Assembly (NCBI GenBank): GCA_041488095.1
Contig: JBGPOP010000006.1
Span: forward strand, 62,001 to 126,000
DNA length: 64,000 nucleotides
Direction: 5' to 3'
Source of the DNA: DASYPQ01 sp041488095
Lineage (GTDB): Bacteria > Planctomycetota > UBA1135 > GCA-002686595
Position 1 is the first letter of the stretch. Each line of letters begins with the position of its first letter. Made by a program: the position numbers and the translations under genes. The notes under the pieces were generated by a model that saw only the letters and a list, made by a program, of their open reading frames with translations, was not told the DNA's origin and searched no databases. Below are positions 9,315-16,295 of this stretch, in pieces.

Positions 9315-10613
9315 ATGGTGCCCAGACCCCGAATCAGCGCGGTGCTCTTTCTCGCGGCGGCGGCCTCTTGGTTCCTCACCTATGACATCTCGACCATGCC
9401 CGTGGACGCCTGTCTGGGTGGCTATCGCGACCGGTGGTTCGTCTTCAACGTTGTCCTCACGTACGCCGCCTGCTGGAGCGCGCTCCTCGTCCTCTTCAGG
9501 CCAGTGCGGACCACGCTCTCCAAGCTGATGGCGCTGCACATCGGTCCCCTCCTGGTCCTCGGAGTCGGCGAGGCGGCTGGAGTGTTCGGATGGATCGATT
9601 ACCAACGTGTTTCCAGGGACATCGCCCGCGGATTGGCCAAGGGCACGCCGCACGACACTCCCTTCGTCAAGCTCACCGGAAAGGCCTACCCGGACCTGAA
9701 GCTCATCATGCACGCAGTGGCCGATCCTATTCCCTACGAATTCCAGACCGACCGTTTCGGCATGCGCAACAGCCCCGACCTGGAAGACCCGCGCTTGATC
9801 TGCGTCGGCGATTCCATCCTGGTTGCCGGGCTGGTGCCGACGGCGGAAACGGTCACCGCACGCCTTCAGTCCGCGCTGGGTGTGGAGGTCATGAATGCTT
9901 CGACGGACGGTGCCTCGCCTCAATGGTCCTTCGAACAATTCGCGAGAACCGGCGTGGCGGTTTCAGGAAGGTCGATCGTCCAATTCGTGTTCGAGGGCAA
10001 CGACCTCAGCGACAGCGAGCTCTGGATCCGCAGCAAGACCGTTGCAAGGGAGGTCATGGACGACACGGATCTCCACGAAGGGCAGGCTGGGAGCAGCCTG
10101 TTCAAGGAGCTGCTCCGGCTCTGCCATCGCCCGAAGCCCGGGCTCGCATGGCGACGGAGCGGTCTTTACCGCGAACGTGACGGGCGATCCACTCGCGTGT
10201 ACTTCTATTACTCGGGGTCCGAGATTCGAGCTCACCTGACCGCCATCGAAGGCCTGGGAACTTTCCTGGCTTCTGTCCGTGACGAAGTGCTCGGGCAAGG
10301 GGGCAAGTACGCCGTGGTGCTCGTCCCCGACAAGTCCACCGTGCTGCTGCGCGAGGTCGAGCTCCCGACCGATACCATGCTGGATCCGGAAAAGGACGCG
10401 GACACCGGTGCCCTGTCGCTGCTCCACGCCGACCTCGAGGCGCGCAGGGTCCCGGCTCTCGACCTGAGACCGGCCCTGTGCGACGCGGTGAAGAGGGGGA
10501 CGCTGCCCTTCATCCCGGCGGATACTCATTTGAACTCCGCGGGCCACAAGGTCATGGCAGACGCCATCGCACCCTGGTTGGTGAGCATCGGCTTGGCGCA
10601 AGGACCGAGGTAG
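9315..10613 (+). CDS. Membrane-anchored SGNH/GDSL-type hydrolase or acyltransferase
   Basis: About 432 residues. Three hydrophobic segments at the N-terminus (SAVLFLAAAASWF, FNVVLTYAACWSALLVLF, IGPLLVLGVGEAAGVF) anchor a large extracytoplasmic SGNH domain. Block I is LICVGDSILVAG with the nucleophile Ser; a block-V-like DTHLNSAGH near the C-terminus supplies the Asp-His pair. Related proteins in polysaccharide loci add or remove O-acyl groups on the secreted glycan. The ATG at 9315 is chosen because it leads straight into the first membrane segment; a GTG at 9282 in the same frame would add 11 residues, and neither has a good ribosome site. It converges on the WecG-like gene with only 19 bases between stops. 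Confidence 0.75.
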   Translation: MVPRPRISAVLFLAAAASWFLTYDISTMPVDACLGGYRDRWFVFNVVLTYAACWSALLVLFRPVRTTLSKLMALHIGPLLVLGVGEAAGVFGWIDYQRVSRDIARGLAKGTPHDTPFVKLTGKAYPDLKLIMHAVADPIPYEFQTDRFGMRNSPDLEDPRLICVGDSILVAGLVPTAETVTARLQSALGVEVMNASTDGASPQWSFEQFARTGVAVSGRSIVQFVFEGNDLSDSELWIRSKTVAREVMDDTDLHEGQAGSSLFKELLRLCHRPKPGLAWRRSGLYRERDGRSTRVYFYYSGSEIRAHLTAIEGLGTFLASVRDEVLGQGGKYAVVLVPDKSTVLLREVELPTDTMLDPEKDADTGALSLLHADLEARRVPALDLRPALCDAVKRGTLPFIPADTHLNSAGHKVMADAIAPWLVSIGLAQGPR

Positions 10614-10632
10614 GGCCGCACCGGTCGCGGCT

Positions 10633-11418
10633 TCAGCGGTCGGCAAAGGGGTTTCGGTACAGGCCCATGCGCTGCCGCGCGAGGTGGTACAGCACCGGCG
10701 GCTGATGCACGAGATAGCGATGCCAGCGCTGCCGTGGCTCGCGCGCGAAGCGGTACAGCCATTCGAAGCCCAGGTCCGTCACCCAAGGGGCGGGACGTTC
10801 CAGGGTGCCTGCCTCGTAGTCGATGGTGCCTCCAAGTGGGAGAAAGGTCTTCACGTGCGGCAGGCGGTCGCGATGCCTGACGATGAACTTCTCCTGGCGA
10901 CCCCCGCCGAGCCCGACCAGGAGCACGCTCGCCCTCGACTCGTTGATCCTGGCGATCATCCGCTCGATCTCGCCCGGCCTCTTGTCGTAGTCGAAGGGGG
11001 GTGAGTCGGTTCCCACGACCATCTCCCGCCCCACTCTCGCATTCACCTTCTTCCCGGCGATCTCGGCCACGCCCGGGCCGCCGCCGCAGACGAACACGGT
11101 GACGCTCGGGTCGTCCTTGTGTCGGGTGTAGAAGCGCGGGAAGAAGTCCGAGCCCGACACGCGTTCCCGGATGGGTGTGCCCAGCATCTTCGACGCGGCG
11201 AAGAGGATCTGGCTGTCACAGGTGATCACGTCGAAGTGAGGAAGGATCTCGTAGAATTCGCGGTCCTGCTGCAACTTCATGATCATGTCGACGTGAAGGG
11301 TCAGCAGGAGGCCCTCGCGGAACGAGTCGACGAGCTCGTCCATCGTGATGTCGTCGACTTCGACGTTGAGGAGTCTCACTCGCTCGCGCATCGCTCCGAT
11401 CCTCGGACGGCTGGACAT
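10633..11418 (-). CDS. WecG/TagA/CpsF family glycosyltransferase
   Basis: A GT26-type enzyme that transfers a hexosamine or related sugar from a nucleotide donor to an undecaprenyl-diphosphate-linked acceptor at the membrane. Family features are visible: N-terminal VRLLNVEVDDITMDELVD, the THVD-like TLHVDMIMKL region, ITCDSQILFAASKMLG (usually ADG rather than CDS), ASVLLVGLGGGRQEKFI, and the C-terminal LGFEWLYRFAREPRQRWHRY signature. The Asp in CDS takes the place of the catalytic Asp of the family's ADGxP motif. Start choice: ATG 11418, with ATG 11391 (GAGGATCGGAG just upstream) equally possible. An ATG at 11466 would overlap the upstream gene. It is the last gene of a five-gene minus-strand block (14,10,9,8 and this one) of sugar-processing enzymes. 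Confidence 0.9.
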   Translation of the reverse strand: MSSRPRIGAMRERVRLLNVEVDDITMDELVDSFREGLLLTLHVDMIMKLQQDREFYEILPHFDVITCDSQILFAASKMLGTPIRERVSGSDFFPRFYTRHKDDPSVTVFVCGGGPGVAEIAGKKVNARVGREMVVGTDSPPFDYDKRPGEIERMIARINESRASVLLVGLGGGRQEKFIVRHRDRLPHVKTFLPLGGTIDYEAGTLERPAPWVTDLGFEWLYRFAREPRQRWHRYLVHQPPVLYHLARQRMGLYRNPFADR

Positions 11419-11449
11419 CGAGCGTCGGTAGCGCCAGCGGCAGAACGAA

Positions 11450-12340
11450 TCATCGCCATGCGGCACCCGCGTACTTGGCGTCGAGCTTCACGATGAGGTC
11501 CCGGGTCTGCTCGATGTTGCGGCGCGAGGAGGCGCCGAAGACGATCGACTCGATCTTGCGCTGCCGACACACGTAGTCGAGCGCCTCCTCGGGAGGGATT
11601 GCGCCGCTCGCGAACACGCTCATGGCGATGGGCCGGAAACGCCGTTCGCGGATCGTCCGCTCGTACACCTCGAGGCCGCCGCACATGCGGAAGTTGATCT
11701 TGTTGATGTTGGCACAGACGATGGGGTTCTCGATGCCGACCGCTTCCAACGCATCGAGCAACGCCGGGACGTTCATGGTGATGAAGCCCGCCTCGGCACC
11801 GTAACGCTCGCGGATGTACTTGTGGAATTCCGCGAAGACGCCGTGGAGCTTCATCCCCAGGAGGAGGTCGGTGACCACGTTCTGCACCAAGATCACGGGC
11901 GTATTCAGGCTCGCGAAGCTCTTCATCTCGCCGTCGACGAGCAGTTTCATGAGGTCGTAGATGTCCCGTGTGATCGCACCCACCGCACCGCGGAGCAGTG
12001 TGCCCACCACGCTCCCGGCCGAGTAGCGCTTGATCGTCTCCAGCGCGCCGACTTCAGTCACGGAGTTCGCGTACTTGTGCGCGTACGGCATGCACGGATG
12101 GAAGATGAATGCCTTGTAGCGCGTCGGATCCGCGCGTATGTGGTCGCAGACCTCTCTCATGCGGTCGTGCGTCGTGCACATGAACGTGCGGATGCCCATG
12201 TCGTACGCGATGTCGAGCACCTCGATGATCGCAGCGGTGTCCTTGAACTTCATCATCTGCTGGCGGGCCTTTTCCTCGGACATGTGGTTCACGCCGAAGA
12301 ACTGGTTGTCCCCGAAAAGGATGCGGTCCAGCTTCATCAT
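11450..12340 (-). CDS. Conserved TIM-barrel protein, aldo/keto-reductase-like
   Basis: 296 residues beginning MMKLDRILFGDNQFFGVNH. The N-terminal FGDNQFFGV, the alternation of predicted strands and helices, and the C-terminal IESIVFGASSRRNIEQT (the NADP-phosphate-binding loop of aldo/keto reductases reads much like this) suggest a TIM-barrel oxidoreductase. I cannot place the catalytic Asp-Tyr-Lys-His tetrad with confidence, so an enzymatic role is not proven. The start is fixed by GAGGAC ten bases upstream of paired ATGs, 11 bases after the stop of the Gfo/Idh gene, so the two are an operon and may act in succession on the same nucleotide sugar. Confidence 0.65.
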   Translation of the reverse strand: MMKLDRILFGDNQFFGVNHMSEEKARQQMMKFKDTAAIIEVLDIAYDMGIRTFMCTTHDRMREVCDHIRADPTRYKAFIFHPCMPYAHKYANSVTEVGALETIKRYSAGSVVGTLLRGAVGAITRDIYDLMKLLVDGEMKSFASLNTPVILVQNVVTDLLLGMKLHGVFAEFHKYIRERYGAEAGFITMNVPALLDALEAVGIENPIVCANINKINFRMCGGLEVYERTIRERRFRPIAMSVFASGAIPPEEALDYVCRQRKIESIVFGASSRRNIEQTRDLIVKLDAKYAGAAWR

Positions 12341-12351
12341 GGCCCCCGTCC

Positions 12352-13374
12352 TCAGCCGTCGGCCTGGTTGGCCCGGACGATGAGGTCCAGGACACGGTCG
12401 GCCTCGCAGGCGCTCGCGAAGGAGTTCTCGTGGTCCATGTTGCCCGACTGGATCGCTTCGACGAAAGCGTCGATCTGCGCCGAATACTCCTCGCCGCGGA
12501 GATAGAAGCTGACGGGTTTCTGGAGGTCCGTGATGTAGCGCGTGTTCCAGCCCTCTTCGTAGCGCTCGAACCCGCACCCTGCGCGCAGGTATAGCTTGAG
12601 CTCCTGTCGGTCGGCAACGATCTTGCCTTTCGTCCCGTAGGCGGTGAGGGTCGTGCTCATCTTGCGGAATGTCTCGTCGCTCCAGTTCGTCTCGAGCACT
12701 CCGCTCATTCCATCAGGATAGGCGAGGATGGCGTAGACGGCGTCCTCCACGTCCTTCGAGAAGATGCTCTGCATGCGTGCACCTCCCACGCGGATCGGCG
12801 GGCCCGAGACGAAGTTCATGAGATCCACGACGTGGCAGGCGTAATCGTGGAGGCAGCCGCCACCTTCCGACTTCTTGGAGCGCCAGGTGGAGCTCTGTTC
12901 CTTGACGACCACCTGTCCGAAGGCGCTCCCGTGCAGATTGGTCACCTGGCCCAGCGCCCCGGCGCGCACCAGGCGTCGCGCTTCCTGGAACGTGCCGATG
13001 AAGCGGTTGTGGAACCCCACCTGATTGATGCGCTTCCGTTGGGTCGCGAGCTCGGAGAGAGCGCGGCTCTGCTCCGGAGAGAGGGTGAGCGGTTTCTCGA
13101 CGAAGAGGTGCAGGTTCCTCTCCAGCGCGTACTTCGCGCACGCGAAGTGCGTCGACGTCGGCGTCGCGACGAGGATGGCGTCGAGGCCCGCGCGATCGAT
13201 CATCTCCTCGTGATCGCCGTACGTGGCAACCCCCGTGTACTTCCGGAGGACCGACAGGACGTAGCTCGAGGTGTCGCAGACGGCGACGACCGAGGCATCC
13301 CGGTGCGCGTTCACGATCGCGTAGTGGGAGATGCCCATCTTCCCCGCACCGATGATCCCGACTCGGATGGCCAT
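12352..13374 (-). CDS. Gfo/Idh/MocA family NAD(P)-dependent oxidoreductase
   Basis: 340 residues. The N-terminal Rossmann fold is explicit (RVGIIGAGKMGISHY), followed by LDAILVATPTSTHF and the family's EKPLTL signature, whose Lys is catalytic. The C-terminal alpha/beta domain has GGGCLHDYACHVVDLMNF, with the GG...D..H motif that completes the active site. Family members oxidise or reduce a sugar ring carbon, commonly on UDP-sugars in glycan pathways, and that is the likely role here. ATG 13374 places the Rossmann motif four residues in; an ATG at 13404 would add ten arginine-rich residues without improving the ribosome site. It is followed after 11 bases by the TIM-barrel gene. Confidence 0.88.
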   Translation of the reverse strand: MAIRVGIIGAGKMGISHYAIVNAHRDASVVAVCDTSSYVLSVLRKYTGVATYGDHEEMIDRAGLDAILVATPTSTHFACAKYALERNLHLFVEKPLTLSPEQSRALSELATQRKRINQVGFHNRFIGTFQEARRLVRAGALGQVTNLHGSAFGQVVVKEQSSTWRSKKSEGGGCLHDYACHVVDLMNFVSGPPIRVGGARMQSIFSKDVEDAVYAILAYPDGMSGVLETNWSDETFRKMSTTLTAYGTKGKIVADRQELKLYLRAGCGFERYEEGWNTRYITDLQKPVSFYLRGEEYSAQIDAFVEAIQSGNMDHENSFASACEADRVLDLIVRANQADG

Positions 13375-13533
13375 GCGCTGCTCTGCACCCCGCGCCCGCG
13401 TCATGCGGGCGGTGGTACCGTCGCCGAATCGCAGCGTGTGTTCAATACCTTGGGAGGCGCGAGTCCGAGAGGCTTCGTGCCCGAAGGGGGCCGGACACCT
13501 CGGCCGGATCGAGGGCGCAGGGAGTCTAGCAGT

Positions 13534-14460
13534 TCAGCCCGACTCGCCGGACTCCGGCTTGCGCGCGATGAAGGACACGGAGCCGGCGGTCTCGACGCGT
13601 CGCGCGCGCAGGTCGAGGACACGGCGCCCGAGCGCGCGGCGCGCCAGGTTCGAGCTGCGGGTGAAGCTCCACTCCATCGCCGAAAGGAAGGCGCGCGTAG
13701 CCACGTGCCAGGGCAGGGCCTGCACACCACGGAACGACATCTGGGGGATGGACTTCGTGTAGGGCCAGTCGGCCCACATTCGCGAGACCTGGAAGCCGGC
13801 GCTCCGCAGCGTCCAGAGCAGCCCGGCGTGGGTCATGTGATGGAAGCTCGCGCGGTCATGGAACCCGAACACGAACGCAGCCGAGCCGAAGAAGGTGCCC
13901 CCTGGCCGCAGGACGCGGAGCGCCTCCCGCGCTGCCACCACGGGCGCCACCAGGTGCTCGTACACGGCCATCGAGGTGTAGAGATCGAAGCTCTCGTCGC
14001 AGAAAGGCAGGTTGTGGGCGTCCGCCATCACGTGAGGGCCGGGGCCGCGGCGATCCACGTCCGTGCCGACGTAGCGGAATCCGCGTGGCGCGAACCAGCC
14101 CTCGCACTGCCGCTCGCCGCACCCGATCTCGACGATCCAGCGACCATCCCCGACGGTGCCCGGCACCGACGCAAGCCATCCGTCGAGGTGGCTCGGCAGG
14201 CCGGATGCGCGCATGGGCTCGGGCGGATCGAGCGAGAGCGACTCGAGGTCCTCCCACGGTTCGTACCAGGGCAGGTCGACCTGCAAACGCGCTGGAGGCT
14301 GGCGCAGGTCGGGCACGCCATCGACGATGGGGTATCTGAAGCGGCCATCCGCGCTGCGCAGCTCATCGCCTTCGCGCTCGAGCGACTGGAAAGAACGCGG
14401 GCAACGCAGCCGCGGCAGAAGTTCATCCAGCGTGACGATGCCGGTGTCGATCATGCCCAT
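13534..14460 (-). CDS. Class I SAM-dependent methyltransferase with Trm112-like N-terminus
   Basis: 308 residues in two parts. Residues 1-55 resemble the small Trm112/YcaR domain (LLPRLRCPRSFQSLE then YPIVDGVPDL), though with one Cys it is unlikely to bind zinc. Residues about 95-210 are a Methyltransf_11 fold: IVEIGCGERQCEGWF (motif I), VGTDVDRRG, MADAHNLPFCDESFDLY (motif post-I/II) and ALRVLRPGGTFFG. Enzymes of this shape in polysaccharide loci methylate a sugar hydroxyl or a lipid-linked intermediate. A Met at position 3 is an alternative start. The gene lies 29 bases downstream of the SGNH gene, on the same strand. Confidence 0.82.
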   Translation of the reverse strand: MGMIDTGIVTLDELLPRLRCPRSFQSLEREGDELRSADGRFRYPIVDGVPDLRQPPARLQVDLPWYEPWEDLESLSLDPPEPMRASGLPSHLDGWLASVPGTVGDGRWIVEIGCGERQCEGWFAPRGFRYVGTDVDRRGPGPHVMADAHNLPFCDESFDLYTSMAVYEHLVAPVVAAREALRVLRPGGTFFGSAAFVFGFHDRASFHHMTHAGLLWTLRSAGFQVSRMWADWPYTKSIPQMSFRGVQALPWHVATRAFLSAMEWSFTRSSNLARRALGRRVLDLRARRVETAGSVSFIARKPESGESG

Positions 14461-14489
14461 GTGGATCAGGAAATGCGTAGCCTGCGGTT

Positions 14490-15596
14490 TCAGCGTGAAC
14501 CGCCGGACAGCTCCGGGTATTCAAGCAAGGCCTTGAGCACCGCATCGGCAGCTAGAGCGTGGCCGGCCTCGTTCCAGTGCCCGTCGATCCCGTAGTACAA
14601 GTCGGGACGTTGCGTCTTCGGGGGAATGCGGACCAGCTTCGTATGGGCTTGGGTGCAAAGGTCGGCGAGCGCAGCGGCGAAGTGGTCTTCCAGATCGGCG
14701 GCCACGACCAGCGTCGGCCAACCACGCTTCTCGCAGATCGACAGGGACTCGTCGATCAGTCGTAGGGTGAGCAATTCCTGCGACGCGGGCGCATCGGGGT
14801 CTTGCCGTGGCGTTGCATCGGCAGCGGCTGGGTCCACTGGCGCGGAGGCGATCGAACCACGGTCTTCACGCAGCAGCGAAATCGCGTAGGAGTAGGACAG
14901 GCCCGGGATGGACTCGACGATGCCTTGGGCTCGGCGTTTCCAGCTGGGGGGCAAGATCACGGAGGTTTCGGTCAGTCTTCCCTCCCCGTCCAGCCTGAAC
15001 AACCCTTCACGCACGTTGTCCCCGATATCGTTGCTGCAAACCTGGAACACGACGATGCGAGGCTCGAACCGGGCCGCATCGGTGCGAAGGAACTTGACCC
15101 ATCGACCGTTGCCGTTGTCGCCCAGACTGGCATTGACCACAGGAACCTTCCCCGGACCCTTTCGCTGGTCAAGAGCCTTGGCAATGCGGGCGGGAAACTC
15201 CTCGCCGTCGTCGACACCGTAGCCCAGGGTGAAGGAGTCCCCGATGAACAGCAAGGCGTGGGCAGGGAACGCGGCCGGCTCGGGACCGCGGAAACCCAGC
15301 GAGTTCGTCGTGAACTTCATCGTGAACTCGGGCGTGATGCGCGTGCAGTGGAAGCTCTTCTTGAGGGCTTTGCCGTAGACGGCATCGTAGATGGTGAAGG
15401 ACGGGCCGACGTTGCGGACGGGGATGAACACCCGCACGGCGATCTCGACGAAGGAGAGCCCCAGGATCGTCGAGAGGACCACGAGCATGACCTTGACTCG
15501 GAGCGCGCGCCTGCGGCGTGCGAGCGGGAGGTGTTCCCCCGGTACGACAGCACGAGCCCGAGGAGGCGGCCGAGGGTCGATGGGCTGATCGGTCAT
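14490..15596 (-). CDS. Membrane-anchored SGNH/GDSL hydrolase-like protein
   Basis: 368 residues. After a basic Pro/Arg-rich start, one membrane helix (VMLVVLSTILGLSFVEIAVRV) tethers a periplasmic SGNH domain. Block I is ALLFIGDSFTLGYGVDDG, block II NASLGDNGNGRW, block III VVFQVCSNDIGDN with Asn, and block V GIDGHWNEAGHALAAD with Asp-x-x-His. All catalytic positions are kept. Such proteins usually esterify or deacylate a secreted glycan; together with the SGNH protein encoded at 9315 and the acetyltransferase at 552 they suggest an acylated polymer. ATG 15596 is chosen because it begins the soluble N-terminal tail; the frame is open further upstream but that reaches into the transposase remnant. 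Confidence 0.8.
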   Translation of the reverse strand: MTDQPIDPRPPPRARAVVPGEHLPLARRRRALRVKVMLVVLSTILGLSFVEIAVRVFIPVRNVGPSFTIYDAVYGKALKKSFHCTRITPEFTMKFTTNSLGFRGPEPAAFPAHALLFIGDSFTLGYGVDDGEEFPARIAKALDQRKGPGKVPVVNASLGDNGNGRWVKFLRTDAARFEPRIVVFQVCSNDIGDNVREGLFRLDGEGRLTETSVILPPSWKRRAQGIVESIPGLSYSYAISLLREDRGSIASAPVDPAAADATPRQDPDAPASQELLTLRLIDESLSICEKRGWPTLVVAADLEDHFAAALADLCTQAHTKLVRIPPKTQRPDLYYGIDGHWNEAGHALAADAVLKALLEYPELSGGSR

Positions 15597-15704
15597 GGGG
15601 AGTCGACGGTGACTGGCTCCAGGCAGCCGCGTCAGGCGCGGAAAAGTGAACCGGGCGGTCCGGCGTCCGAGTCCAACCGCAGACTCACGAACGCCAAGCC
15701 ACCC

Positions 15705-15929
15705 ATGGAGGAGCCGCAACCTACCACGGCGAAGACGGTCGATGCCAACTGGTTCGAGGCCCTCGAGATGTGCGCTCGTTTCCAGGTGCAGACATGGCTG
15801 CAGACACTCCTCGAGGAGAAGGTCGAAGTCCTCCTCGATTCCAAGCGTCACGAGCGCAGGGGCGGTGCAGATTCCTCGGTGGGCTGTCGCAGCGACCACG
15901 GCGGACCTGGCCGACCGTCGATGGGCTGA
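15705..15929 (+). pseudogene. Transposase N-terminal fragment (IS256/mutator-like), degenerate
   Basis: A 74-codon open frame starting at an ATG. Residues 15-51 (WFEALEMCARFQVQTW, then LLEEKVEVLLDSKRHERR) look like the helical N-terminal segment of mutator-type transposases, which typically has a ...LLEEEVxxFLGRxRxERR pattern. After the RR the frame carries unrelated residues and stops, and I cannot find the DDE catalytic domain in any frame downstream. It is therefore a relic. The match is by memory of the family pattern only. It lies next to the left arm of the duplicated beta-helix gene, on the side away from the arm-flanked cassette. Confidence 0.45.
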
Positions 15930-16295
15930 GGCACGATCGCGGTCCACCCTCCAGGCCTCAGCGGGCTCGAGGAGCTGTTCGAGAGCCGGGGCCTGCTCCT
16001 CTTCGAGAAGCAGTCGGAGAGCGCGGGGACTGCGCCGAGCGTGCAGGGGGCGGAGCCAGGGTGGTGCTCAGGCTTCCGTGTCCGTCGATGTTCCGCGGCT
16101 CCTCCGGGCTCTCGGAAGTTGTGTGTCCTGCGTGTGCTCGCGGCGGGCTTGCGCAGCGGCCCCGCTCTCACCCCCCCGGCCGGGACGGCGATCGAGATAA
16201 GCTCACGCCATTCAAGATTCCCCGATCCGCGGCGCGATAATGGCCACGCAGAGGATCAGGAACCGGGACTGACGTCGCATCCCTCGGGGAGAGGA
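15930..16295 (+). other. Intergenic stretch without a recognisable gene
   Basis: About 370 bases between the transposase relic and the left arm of the long inverted repeat. Short open frames exist on both strands but have no recognisable domain or ribosome site. It may hold further decayed remains of the mobile element, for example the frame reading GLEELFESRGLLLFEKQ near 15960-16010, but nothing can be assigned. Confidence 0.4.
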
